Below are positions 24,657 to 31,791 of a stretch of 31,791 bases of DNA, piece after piece. The DNA comes from Oscillospiraceae bacterium (GTDB lineage Bacteria; Bacillota; Clostridia; Oscillospirales; Ruminococcaceae): positions 1-31,791 of the forward strand of contig CABIYQ010000016.1 in NCBI GenBank assembly GCA_902362965.1, written 5' to 3'. The notes beneath the pieces were generated by a model. It worked only from the letters and a program-made list of their open reading frames with translations, did no database searches and had not been told where the DNA came from. The translations under genes were made by a program, and so were the position numbers. How positions within the stretch are numbered: the stretch's first letter is position 1; every line of letters begins with the position of its first letter.

Positions 24657-25376
24657 ATGAATAAATCGTTTCAACAGTTTGTAAATGAAAGTAAAAATAT
24701 AGTTTTCTTCGGAGGCGCCGGAGTTTCTACAGAAAGCGGGATTCCCGATTTCAGAAGTGTTGACGGTCTTTATAATCAGAAATATGATTATCCTCCGGAA
24801 ATAATTTTAAGTCATGATTTTTTTATGAAAAATACAGAAGAATTTTATAGATTTTACCGTGATAAAATGCTTTGCCTTGACGCAAAACCAAATATTACTC
24901 ATTTCAAACTGACTGAATTTGAACGGTCAGGAAAACTGAAAGCAATTGTTACTCAGAATATCGACGGTCTTCATCAGCGTGCCGGAAGCAAAATTGTATA
25001 TGAACTGCATGGCTCAATACTCAGAAATTACTGTATGAAATGCCATAAATTTTATGATGCCGAATATATTCGTCAAAGCAAAGAAATACCCCACTGTAAG
25101 TGTGGTGGAATTATTAAACCCGATGTTGTTTTGTATCAGGAAGGACTTGACGATAATACTGTTGAAAAATCTGTGCAGGCTATTACAGACGCTGATTTAT
25201 TAATAGTAGGCGGCACTTCTCTTAACGTTTATCCGGCTGCCGGACTTATCCAATATCGAAAAAGAACCTGCAAGCTGGTATTGATAAATAAAACTAAAAC
25301 TTCTGCTGATATATATTGCGATCTGGTAATTCATGACAGTCTTGGAAAAATATTTGCAGAAACGGAGATAAACTGA
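24657..25376 (+). CDS. cobB: Sirtuin-family NAD-dependent protein deacylase
   Basis: A 239-residue Sir2 protein. ATG at 24657 follows AGGTGAA; the earlier in-frame GTG at 24648 is inside that RBS. NAD-binding GAGVSTESGIPDFRS (20-34), TQNIDGLHQRAG with D103, catalytic His in ELHGS (H118), and GTSLNVYP are all present. The zinc ribbon has C126, C129, C147 and C149, where the second pair is CxC (HCKCGG) in place of the more usual CxxC. It removes acyl groups from lysine using NAD. The stop and the next start overlap (TGATG), coupling it to the DUF5131 gene. Narrower acyl specificity cannot be told. Confidence 0.95.
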   Translation: MNKSFQQFVNESKNIVFFGGAGVSTESGIPDFRSVDGLYNQKYDYPPEIILSHDFFMKNTEEFYRFYRDKMLCLDAKPNITHFKLTEFERSGKLKAIVTQNIDGLHQRAGSKIVYELHGSILRNYCMKCHKFYDAEYIRQSKEIPHCKCGGIIKPDVVLYQEGLDDNTVEKSVQAITDADLLIVGGTSLNVYPAAGLIQYRKRTCKLVLINKTKTSADIYCDLVIHDSLGKIFAETEIN

Positions 25377-26110
25377 TGCAGTCATGGAATCCATGGCACG
25401 GATGTCATAAAATAAGCGAAGGATGTCAGAATTGTTATGTTTACCGTACAGATTCCAGATACGGTAAAGACAGCGGAAAGGTTGAGAAAACAAGCAATTT
25501 TGATATGCCGCTTAACAGAGACAGGTCAGGAGAATGGAAACTTCAGAACGACGGTTTTGCAGTTGCAACATGTTTGACTTCTGATTTCTTTATCAACGAA
25601 GCTGACCAATGGCGCAGCGATATATGGCAAATTATAAAAAGGCGCAGAGATCTGGACTTTTTTATTATTACCAAGCGTATTCACAGATTCTATGAAGGGC
25701 TTCCCGAGGATTGGGGAAACGGATATGATAACGTAATAATCGGCTGTACCTGTGAATGTCAGCGTACTGCTGATTTCAGACTGCCGATATTTCTTGAAGC
25801 ACCCATTAAACATAAGGTTATAATATGCGCTCCGCTGATTGAAGAAATTAATTTGTCGGAATATTTAAATGAACAAATCGAACAGGTTTCTGCTGGTGGT
25901 GAATCAGGTGAAAATGCACGGATTTGTAAGTATGAGTGGATTTTATCCATCAGAGAGCAGTGCATTGAAAAAAACGTTGATTTTCATTTTCATCAGACAG
26001 GCGCAAAATTAATGAAAGACGGCGTACTTTACAGAATACCCAGAAAATATCAGCATTTACAAGCCAAAAAAGCCGGTATAAATATACGTAATAACTTATT
26101 AAAATACTAA
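25376..26110 (+). CDS. DUF5131 (phage Gp37/Gp68-like) protein, radical-SAM-like
   Basis: A 244-residue protein. It opens with WNPWHGCHKISEGCQNCYVYR, carrying C10, C17 and C20 in the pattern Cx6CxxC that marks DUF5131/Gp37/Gp68. The family is annotated as radical-SAM-related and is found both in phages and in bacterial chromosomes. Later blocks include DFFIITKRIHRFYEGLP, NVIIGCTCECQRTAD and AGGESGENARICKYEW, all usual for the family. The substrate is unknown. Coupled to the sirtuin by TGATG, and 12 nt before dtd. Nothing else phage-like surrounds it, so it is treated as a resident gene. Confidence 0.88.
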   Translation: MQSWNPWHGCHKISEGCQNCYVYRTDSRYGKDSGKVEKTSNFDMPLNRDRSGEWKLQNDGFAVATCLTSDFFINEADQWRSDIWQIIKRRRDLDFFIITKRIHRFYEGLPEDWGNGYDNVIIGCTCECQRTADFRLPIFLEAPIKHKVIICAPLIEEINLSEYLNEQIEQVSAGGESGENARICKYEWILSIREQCIEKNVDFHFHQTGAKLMKDGVLYRIPRKYQHLQAKKAGINIRNNLLKY

Positions 26111-26122
26111 AGGAAGTGTAAC

Positions 26123-26563
26123 ATGAAAGTAGTATTGCAGAGAGTAACTCATGCGTCGGTTAAAGTTGACGGCGAAATTAAAGGAAAAATAGGAAACGGT
26201 TTGCTTGTATTTTTGGGAGTTGGTCTGGAGGATACAGAAAAAGACGTGATAAAATTTGTTAATAAGATAGTAAAACTGCGTATTTTTTCTGATGAAAACG
26301 ATAAGATAAATTTATCAGTTAATGACGTAAACGGATCTCTGCTTGTTATTTCTCAGTTTACTCTTTATGCCGACTGCCGTAAGGGTAACAGACCCAATTT
26401 TATCAATGCCGGAAAGCCCGATAAGGCCGAACAGTTGTATGAATTATTTATCAGTGAATGCAAAAAGCATGTACCAATAGTAGAAAAAGGCGTATTCGGA
26501 GCTGATATGAAAGTTGAACTTTTAAATGACGGACCTTTTACAGTAGTACTTGAGAATTTATAG
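26123..26563 (+). CDS. dtd: D-aminoacyl-tRNA deacylase
   Basis: A 146-residue DTD, the full family length. It frees D-amino acids from mischarged tRNAs. [15 protein letters not shown] (77-91) is the catalytic block, and GPFT at 137-140 corresponds to the Gly-cis-Pro motif (usually GPVT; here Val is Phe). [18 protein letters not shown] opens the protein. AAAGGAAGTG precedes ATG at 26123. It lies third in the probable sirtuin operon, which puts tRNA proofreading next to protein deacylation; no functional link is established. Confidence 0.96.
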   Translation: MKVVLQRVTHASVKVDGEIKGKIGNGLLVFLGVGLEDTEKDVIKFVNKIVKLRIFSDENDKINLSVNDVNGSLLVISQFTLYADCRKGNRPNFINAGKPDKAEQLYELFISECKKHVPIVEKGVFGADMKVELLNDGPFTVVLENL

Positions 26564-26620
26564 TGTATATATGTTTAATCTCTTCTGCGGAGTCAATAAT
26601 AAAAGCAGGAGGGATTTTTT

Positions 26621-28207
26621 ATGTATAAAAGACTGATAATACTGGCGGTTACATTTGCATTTATGTTTTCAGTATTATATATGAGAATATATGTAATCGT
26701 TAGAAATGATGATTATATTGAGACGGGAAAAAATCAAGGCGTTTATAAGCTTACGGTAGGAAACACAAACGGAAATATTTACGACCGAAATTACAATAAG
26801 CTTATAAATAATCAGACGAATTATTATGCGGTTATAAATCCGACTTCCTCTGCGACCGAGGAAATTCTTCCGGCTGTAACAGATAAAGACGAGTTTTATT
26901 CACAGCTTGTTTACGGCAGTCCTTTTGTCTGTCAGGTAAACTGCAGCGAGTTTGAAAGCGACGATATAACAGTATTTGAAATTCCTGAAAGATACGGCGA
27001 CAATCAGCTTGCACAGCATATAATCGGTTATGTACAGGACGGTAAAGGAGTAAGTGGAATTGAAGCTGCGTATGATGATTTTCTAAGATCTAATGTACAA
27101 AAAAATACCGTTACCTACAGTATAGACGGACAAGGAACTGTTTTGCAGGGACTTAATAAAGAAATTGAAGCAGATGACGAAATGACCGCAGGAGTCGTAC
27201 TTACTATTGACAAATATATACAAGCAATTTGTGAGCTTGTCGGAAAGAAAATAGAAAAAGGCGCTATAGTAGTAATGGATATACGTACAGGTGATATTCT
27301 GGGCATGGCAAGCTTTCCTTCTTACAGCGTAGAAAATCTTGAAGAAGCCGTAAATAACAAGAATTCTCCTTTAATTGACAGATGTTTGTATTCATATAAT
27401 GTAGGTTCAATTTTTAAGCTTATTACAGCACAGGCAGCGTTTGCTCAGGGAATCAATGAGGATTTTTCGTATAATTGTACAGGTTATACTGAAATTGACG
27501 GTCAGGTTTTTAAATGCCATGACCTCAGCGGACATGGGGTACAAAATATGACAGAAGCTATGACTAATTCATGCAACACTTATTTTATTGAACTTGCAAA
27601 GCATATAGACAATCAGTTATTTCGTGAAACCGCTGAAAAAATGGGATTTGGAATGAGCATACCTCTCGCATCCGGAATTACAGCGTCAGGAGGTAATTTA
27701 CAAAGCTTAGACGATTTATCTCTGCCGGCGGAAAAAGCTAATTTTTCATTCGGACAGGGAAAGCTTATGGCGTCTCCGGTTCAGATATGTACATTTACAG
27801 CGGCAATAGCTAATGAGGGAAAGCTATTTGTACCAAGACTTGTAAAGGGAATCACAAATAACGGTGAAACAATTGTAAATGAAGAACAGATAAAATATAC
27901 TCAGGTATTGGACAGAAATACTGCGTTCAGATTACAGGATCTAATGATCGCAGCAGTAAATAACAATGAAAATTCCAATGCCCGCCCCCGCAACGCATAT
28001 GCCGCAGGAAAAACTTCTACGGCTCAGACCGGCAGATTCGGAACAGATGAAACAGAAATATGTCATGGCTGGATCACAGGTTATTTTCCGGTAAGCGAGC
28101 CGAAATATGCAGTAACGGTTCTGTGTGAGGACGGCGGTTACGGAAATGACTGTGCGGCTCCGATTTTTAAAGAAATAGCAGAAAGAATCACAGACATATA
28201 TAAATAA
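26621..28207 (+). CDS. Class B penicillin-binding protein (transpeptidase)
   Basis: A 528-residue peptidoglycan transpeptidase of the PBP2/FtsI/SpoVD group. Membrane anchor at about 5-27. A dimerisation-like segment follows (NTNGNIYDRNYNKLINN). The catalytic domain carries S263-I-F-K266 in NVGSIFKLITA, the SxN motif as S317-C-N319, and K464-T-S466 in place of the usual KTG (GKTSTAQTG). It crosslinks peptidoglycan in septum or spore cortex. It is short for this group, with no PASTA domains. GGAGG is 8 nt before ATG at 26621. The 57-nt gap from dtd is compatible with cotranscription. Whether the KTS change alters beta-lactam binding is unknown. Confidence 0.92.
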   Translation: MYKRLIILAVTFAFMFSVLYMRIYVIVRNDDYIETGKNQGVYKLTVGNTNGNIYDRNYNKLINNQTNYYAVINPTSSATEEILPAVTDKDEFYSQLVYGSPFVCQVNCSEFESDDITVFEIPERYGDNQLAQHIIGYVQDGKGVSGIEAAYDDFLRSNVQKNTVTYSIDGQGTVLQGLNKEIEADDEMTAGVVLTIDKYIQAICELVGKKIEKGAIVVMDIRTGDILGMASFPSYSVENLEEAVNNKNSPLIDRCLYSYNVGSIFKLITAQAAFAQGINEDFSYNCTGYTEIDGQVFKCHDLSGHGVQNMTEAMTNSCNTYFIELAKHIDNQLFRETAEKMGFGMSIPLASGITASGGNLQSLDDLSLPAEKANFSFGQGKLMASPVQICTFTAAIANEGKLFVPRLVKGITNNGETIVNEEQIKYTQVLDRNTAFRLQDLMIAAVNNNENSNARPRNAYAAGKTSTAQTGRFGTDETEICHGWITGYFPVSEPKYAVTVLCEDGGYGNDCAAPIFKEIAERITDIYK

Positions 28208-28208
28208 A

Positions 28209-28245
28209 AAATATCCGGATAGTTTTTTCTATCCGGATATTTGAT
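28209..28245. terminator. Bidirectional terminator
   Basis: A perfect 14-bp inverted repeat (AAATATCCGGATAG 28209-28222 with 28229-28242) with a T6 loop, between the convergent stops at 28207 and 28273. Confidence 0.85.
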
Positions 28246-28272
28246 TATATTAGAATAGGAGAGTAAATTGTT

Positions 28273-29691
28273 TTAGTTTTCAACAGCTTCCTGATCTCCG
28301 AAGAGAGTATCGCCCTGAGTTACTTCCTGTAAAGTTACCTGTACATCTGTATCCTTACCATTTCTTGAAATAGTTAAGGTTATAGTATCTCCGGCCTTAA
28401 ATTCATTTTTCTTTTCATTGATTTCTTCAGTAGTTGAAACAGCGGTACCATTAACACCAATAATAATATCACCTTCCTGAATACCTGCAAGATCAGCAGC
28501 ACCGTTTGGAGTAACAGAGCGAACATAAGCGCCTACAGACATATTATATAGGTTTGCTGTGGTTTCATCAACGTCTATACATGTAATACCAAGCTGAGGT
28601 CTGCCTTTGACATAACCATAATTGATCAGATCGTCAATAATAGTTTTAGCCTGTGTAATAGGAATTGCAAATCCCAAGCCTTCAACAGACGCACTTGAAT
28701 AAGTTGATGTCATTTTAGCAGAGTTTATACCGATTACCTGACCATAGCTGTTTACCAGCGGTCCGCCCGAGTTACCGGAGTTGATCGCAGCGTCAGTCTG
28801 GATAAGACTCATTTTTTTATCGTTAATATTGATTTCACGGTTCAAAGCCGAAACAATACCGCTTGTTACAGAACCAAAAAGTTCAAATCCCAGCGGATTT
28901 CCGATTGCAAGAACCAGCTCACCAACCTGAAGATCGTCGCTGTTTCCGAATTCAGCCGGCGTAAGACCGCTTGCATCAATTTTCAAAACTGCAATATCTG
29001 TATCTGTATCATACCCTATAATAGTTGCTTCATATTCTGTTTTGTCAGACATTAAAACAGATACGCCTGTTGCTTTTCCGTAGTTTGTATCAGTACCTGT
29101 GTCATAAATTACATGAGCATTAGTAATAATATATCCCTCTGAGGTCATTACGATACCGGTACCCGTTGCAGTGGCAACCTGAGTATTGGTCTGACCGCCG
29201 TAGTTTCCGAAGAACCAGTTGCTGCTGTTATTCTGACCGCTTACCTGAAATTCAGATGAGATGCCTACGACTGCCGGCATTACCTTTGAAACAGCATCAG
29301 GTACGGAAAGACTGTCTTCTCTGGAAGCAAGTTCGATTAAACTTTTTTCATTGGAAGCATTACTGTTTGTTTTACTTGCTTCTTTTGATGAAAGATCTGC
29401 TTCAGAACTGTCGGATGTACCACGACCGAAAAAGTTTTCAAATGAGAAATTATCGTCAATATATCTATAAGCCGATATTGAGCCTGCTGAAATTACAGCT
29501 GCACATACTGCAAAGGCAATAACTCTTGTAAAAACTTTTTTCTTCTTTTTGGGTTTTTCTTCTACAACAGTACCAGACGTGTTAATAGTATCATTTTTGG
29601 CATAATCATAGCTGAATGAGCTTTGAGTATTATTTTGTTCCTGACCGTTTTCATTATTGTTTAAATTGTTATTATTCTGGAAGTTATCCAT
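28273..29691 (-). CDS. htrA: HtrA/DegP-type membrane serine protease with PDZ domain
   Basis: A 472-residue protein. An Asn-rich cytoplasmic N-terminus (1-50) ends in a basic patch KPKKKKK, and a single membrane segment follows at 55-75. After a Ser-rich linker comes a trypsin-like protease domain with H193 (TNAHVIYD), D232 (DTDIAVLK) and S308 in NSGNSGGPLV. A PDZ domain occupies about 365-455 (RPQLGITC, AADLAGIQEGDIIIGVNG). It degrades or refolds damaged exported proteins at the outer face of the membrane. ATG at 29691 follows AAAGGGTG. It is monocistronic and shares a terminator with the PBP gene. Confidence 0.96.
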   Translation of the reverse strand: MDNFQNNNNLNNNENGQEQNNTQSSFSYDYAKNDTINTSGTVVEEKPKKKKKVFTRVIAFAVCAAVISAGSISAYRYIDDNFSFENFFGRGTSDSSEADLSSKEASKTNSNASNEKSLIELASREDSLSVPDAVSKVMPAVVGISSEFQVSGQNNSSNWFFGNYGGQTNTQVATATGTGIVMTSEGYIITNAHVIYDTGTDTNYGKATGVSVLMSDKTEYEATIIGYDTDTDIAVLKIDASGLTPAEFGNSDDLQVGELVLAIGNPLGFELFGSVTSGIVSALNREININDKKMSLIQTDAAINSGNSGGPLVNSYGQVIGINSAKMTSTYSSASVEGLGFAIPITQAKTIIDDLINYGYVKGRPQLGITCIDVDETTANLYNMSVGAYVRSVTPNGAADLAGIQEGDIIIGVNGTAVSTTEEINEKKNEFKAGDTITLTISRNGKDTDVQVTLQEVTQGDTLFGDQEAVEN

Positions 29692-29745
29692 ATTTAAAAC
29701 ACCCTTTCTATGTAAATCATGTTTTTTGTTTTTTGCTATATTTAT

Positions 29746-29751
29746 ATTATA
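29746..29751 (-). promoter_or_regulatory. -10 element of the htrA promoter
   Basis: TATAAT on the minus strand, about 55 bp before the htrA start codon. No good -35 hexamer lies 16-18 bp upstream, which could mean an activated promoter, as for stress-controlled htrA genes. Only the -10 is supported. Confidence 0.45.
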
Positions 29752-29840
29752 CCTTTTTATGTGAAAATTTTATGATAACGTTTAGAAAAACCAGTAAAAT
29801 GAATGTTAAGATACAATTTATATTTTGTGTATAGGAAGAA

Positions 29841-29869
29841 TTGAAAAAAATTATACTATATGATATAAT
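29841..29869 (+). promoter_or_regulatory. Promoter of the CCA-adding enzyme gene
   Basis: TTGAAA at 29841-29846, 17-bp spacer, TATAAT at 29864-29869. The RBS GAGGTGA (29900-29906) lies about 30 bp on. Confidence 0.82.
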
Positions 29870-29911
29870 AAAAATAATAAATTTCAATAAAATAACTTCG
29901 AGGTGAATGGT

Positions 29912-31231
29912 TTGTTTGAGCTTCCCGATTATGTTCTGTATGTTTTGAAAAAGCTTAGCAGCAGAGGATTTGAAGCATATATTGTGGGTGGATGCGTAAG
30001 GGATATTATGCTACAAAAGATACCCAGTGATTTTGATATTACAACAAATGCACTTCCTTTTGAAATAAAAAAGTGCTTTGAAGAACACAAGATAATTGAT
30101 ATAGGCGAAAAGCACGGTACAGTAACAATAATAATCGATTCCCGAAAAATTGAAATAACCACATACCGAATTGACGGTACTTACAGTAACAATCGCCATC
30201 CGGATAAGGTTACATTTTCCTGTAATTTGTATGATGATTTAAAAAGGCGTGATTTTACGATCAATGCTATGGCAATGAAGTCCTCCGGTGAGCTTACTGA
30301 TAATTTTAACGGAAGATCTGATCTGAAAAACAAAATTATTCGTACTGTAGGCGATCCGGTGAAGCGTTTTACAGAAGACGCTTTAAGAATCCTCAGAGCG
30401 CTCAGATTTGCTTCGCAGCTTGGATTTCACATTGAAAATAAAACAAGCGAAATGATTCACCAATATGCATATCTTATCAAAAATATATCTGCCGAACGTA
30501 TCAGGGAAGAATTTGTAAAAATTCTTCTTGGAAACAGTGCAGAAAAAATTTTGAGAGAATATTGTGACGTTATTGAAGTTTTTATACCGGAAATTAAAAA
30601 ATCATATGGATTTAAACAATATAGTCCATATCATAAATATGACGTATGGGAACATACTATTCATGCGGTAGGTGCATCTGTACCAGAAAAAAACGTCAGA
30701 ACAGCAATGTTTTTTCACGATATTGCTAAGCCGGATTGCTTTAAATTGGATAAAAACGGAAGAGGACATTTTAAAGGTCATGCAGTTAAAAGTGCGGAAA
30801 TGACATATGATATACTAAAGCGTTTACGATTTTCATCAAAAGACATCAAAGATATTATTTGTGTTATTTATCATCATAGTGATGAACTTGATAATAAACC
30901 TGAAATCAAGCTTCTTATGAATAAGATCGGCATAAAAAATTTTATAAATCTTCTTAATGTACAGAGAGCAGATTCTATGTCCAAGCAGGAATTTTGCCGT
31001 GAACGTCTGAAAAAATCCAATTGGCAGGAAAAAACAGCAAAAGAAATAATACAAAACAAAGAGTGTTATACTTTAAAAGGACTTGCAGTTAACGGTAATG
31101 ATCTTATGAAATTGGGATTTGAAGGCAAAGAAAACGGCAAAATGCTTGAGTATTTATTAAAAGAAGTTATATATGAAAATTTGGAAAATAATAAAATTTC
31201 TATTATAAATTATATAAAATCATTAAAATAA
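29912..31231 (+). CDS. cca: CCA tRNA nucleotidyltransferase with HD domain
   Basis: About 439 residues. The TTG at 29912 is the best start, since GAGGTGA ends 5 nt before it and the in-frame GTG at 29903 lies inside the RBS. The nucleotidyltransferase head has IVGGCVRDIML (26-36), SDFDITTNA with the two catalytic Asp, and RRDFTINAMA. Then come RTVGDPVKRFTEDALRILRALRF and SAERIREEFVKIL of the tRNA-binding neck. An HD domain follows (FFHDIAKP and YHHSD). It adds or repairs the 3' CCA of tRNAs. The tRNAs nearby already encode CCA, so repair is the likely main task. Confidence 0.94.
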   Translation: MFELPDYVLYVLKKLSSRGFEAYIVGGCVRDIMLQKIPSDFDITTNALPFEIKKCFEEHKIIDIGEKHGTVTIIIDSRKIEITTYRIDGTYSNNRHPDKVTFSCNLYDDLKRRDFTINAMAMKSSGELTDNFNGRSDLKNKIIRTVGDPVKRFTEDALRILRALRFASQLGFHIENKTSEMIHQYAYLIKNISAERIREEFVKILLGNSAEKILREYCDVIEVFIPEIKKSYGFKQYSPYHKYDVWEHTIHAVGASVPEKNVRTAMFFHDIAKPDCFKLDKNGRGHFKGHAVKSAEMTYDILKRLRFSSKDIKDIICVIYHHSDELDNKPEIKLLMNKIGIKNFINLLNVQRADSMSKQEFCRERLKKSNWQEKTAKEIIQNKECYTLKGLAVNGNDLMKLGFEGKENGKMLEYLLKEVIYENLENNKISIINYIKSLK

Positions 31232-31273
31232 TATGTTGAAACTTGTTAATATTCACATTTTTTCATAAATCTC

Positions 31274-31302
31274 TTGACATTTCGCTTGAGATGCGATATA
31301 AT
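31274..31302 (+). promoter_or_regulatory. Promoter of the tRNA-Ser pair
   Basis: Perfect consensus: TTGACA at 31274-31279, 17-bp spacer, TATAAT at 31297-31302. The first tRNA starts at 31324. Confidence 0.93.
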
Positions 31303-31323
31303 AAATAAGCTGATTCAAGCAAT

Positions 31324-31412
<89 letters not shown>

Positions 31413-31440
31413 TTTTATTTTATATTCTTTTTGTCATTAT

Positions 31441-31530
31441 GGAGAAGTACTCAAGTGGTGACGAGGCGCCCCTGCTAAGGGCGTAGGGTGGGAAACTGCC
31501 GCGAGGGTTCAAATCCCTCCTTCTCCGCCA
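31441..31530 (+). tRNA. tRNA-Ser (GCT)
   Basis: A 90-nt class II tRNA with encoded CCA. Acceptor GGAGAAG pairs with CTTCTCC. Anticodon stem CGCCC/GGGCG holds loop CTGCTAA, anticodon GCT, reading AGC and AGU. It has a long variable arm. It is 28 nt after tRNA-Ser (TGA) and shares its promoter. Confidence 0.96.
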
Positions 31531-31566
31531 TATTGTGACTATAAAAAAGATGAATAGTCCGCAAAG

Positions 31567-31587
31567 TCCGTATCTACGGGTTTTTTT
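31567..31587 (+). terminator. Terminator of the tRNA-Ser pair
   Basis: Short stem TCCGT (31567-31571) with ACGGG (31576-31580), loop ATCT, followed by seven T residues. It lies 36 nt past the second tRNA. Confidence 0.7.
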
Positions 31588-31646
31588 GCTACTCTGACGG
31601 CGAAAAATCAAGCTTAAAAACCATGGATGAATGAACCCAATAAGAA

Positions 31647-31663
31647 GGATTCGAACCCGCGAT
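31647..31663 (-). other. tRNA T-arm-like fragment
   Basis: Read on the minus strand the sequence has GCGGGTTCGAATCCTTC, matching the T-arm and T-loop consensus GGTTCGAATCC. No matching D-arm, anticodon arm or acceptor is found around it. It could be a remnant of a tRNA gene used as an integration target, or chance. Confidence 0.35.
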
Positions 31664-31767
31664 TTTTTAATATTTCAGAATTCAGAGGCAAATTTGGGAA
31701 AAGTAATCTCAGATATGCCTTTTTTCATATGTAGAATAGTATAAAACTTTTCAAGACCGTTTTGTCT

Positions 31768-31790
31768 GGTATCACGAATTTCGTGATGCC
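31768..31790. repeat. Inverted repeat at the window end
   Basis: GGTATCACGA (31768-31777) and TCGTGATGCC (31781-31790) form a 10-bp arm pair with one G-U and a 3-bp centre. It has no U-tract within the window. It may be a terminator or the end of an element continuing past the edge. Confidence 0.5.
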
Positions 31791-31791
31791 G

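Noticed and set aside
25376..26110. DUF5131 protein as evidence of a prophage
   Set aside because: Although the family is named after phage Gp37/Gp68, the flanking genes (sirtuin, dtd, PBP) are chromosomal and no integrase, capsid or terminase gene is present.
31420..31611. Minus-strand open frame of 63 codons containing RRRRDLNPRGSFPPYALSR
   Set aside because: It is the antisense of tRNA-Ser (GCT), a well-known false gene call. It has no RBS and no independent support.

Overview
This AT-rich window carries a compact chromosomal gene set on both strands. It points to an anaerobic, spore-forming Clostridia member, most likely a Ruminococcus-like Oscillospiraceae. The evidence is the spoIIGA-sigE pair, a DUF4317 protein, a clostridial PHP/Lrp/aminotransferase cluster, an ECF cobalt transporter under a B12 riboswitch, and a secreted protein carrying a dockerin. 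The genus assignment is inference. Most of the window reads as ordinary core genome, and no complete phage, insertion sequence or CRISPR array was seen.

Layout. 1-3.3 kb: the 3' end of a secreted zinc metalloprotease gene, then a MacB-type ABC transporter on the minus strand whose promoter abuts a perfect 19-bp palindrome. 3.6-7.5 kb (+): PHP phosphatase, Lrp/AsnC regulator, aminotransferase, ispE and a shortened methyltransferase. 7.5-8.7 kb (-): DUF4317. 8.8-11.8 kb (-): B12 riboswitch, attenuator, cbiQ, cbiO and a cbiM-cbiN fusion. 11.9-13.6 kb (-): spoIIGA-sigE behind a Spo0A-type promoter. 13.7-18.2 kb (-): M18 aminopeptidase, coaE, sua5, prfA and DUF951. 18.2-19.7 kb (+): an orphan protein, a strongly structured leader and an S1-domain protein. 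19.7-21.5 kb (-): sugar O-acetyltransferase and a membrane protein resembling a signal peptidase without its catalytic residues. 21.6-24.5 kb (+): tRNA-Thr, a 58-residue cysteine-rich small protein with a duplicated motif, and a secreted cysteine peptidase/dockerin/leucine-rich-repeat protein. 24.5-28.2 kb (+): sirtuin, DUF5131 protein, D-aminoacyl-tRNA deacylase and a class B PBP. 28.3-29.7 kb (-): HtrA-type protease. 29.8-31.8 kb (+): CCA-adding enzyme, two tRNA-Ser genes, and a terminal stretch with a tRNA T-arm-like fragment and a palindrome.

How the genes work together. Translation and tRNA quality functions recur: RF1, Sua5 (t6A), D-Tyr deacylase, CCA-adding enzyme, three tRNAs and an S1 protein. 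Cell-envelope genes (PBP, HtrA, ABC exporter) and the sporulation switch (SpoIIGA processing pro-sigma-E) are interspersed. Cobalt uptake is coupled to cobalamin status by the riboswitch. Convergent gene pairs are separated by clear hairpin terminators, and many genes have near-consensus promoters with 17-bp spacers.

The least explained items are the small Cys-rich repeat protein (21994-22170), the long hairpin leader ahead of the S1 gene (18634-18761), the pseudo-signal-peptidase with its long charged tail (20375-21499), and the terminal tRNA-like fragment (31647-31663). Function could be read only from sequence motifs, and no database comparison was possible.
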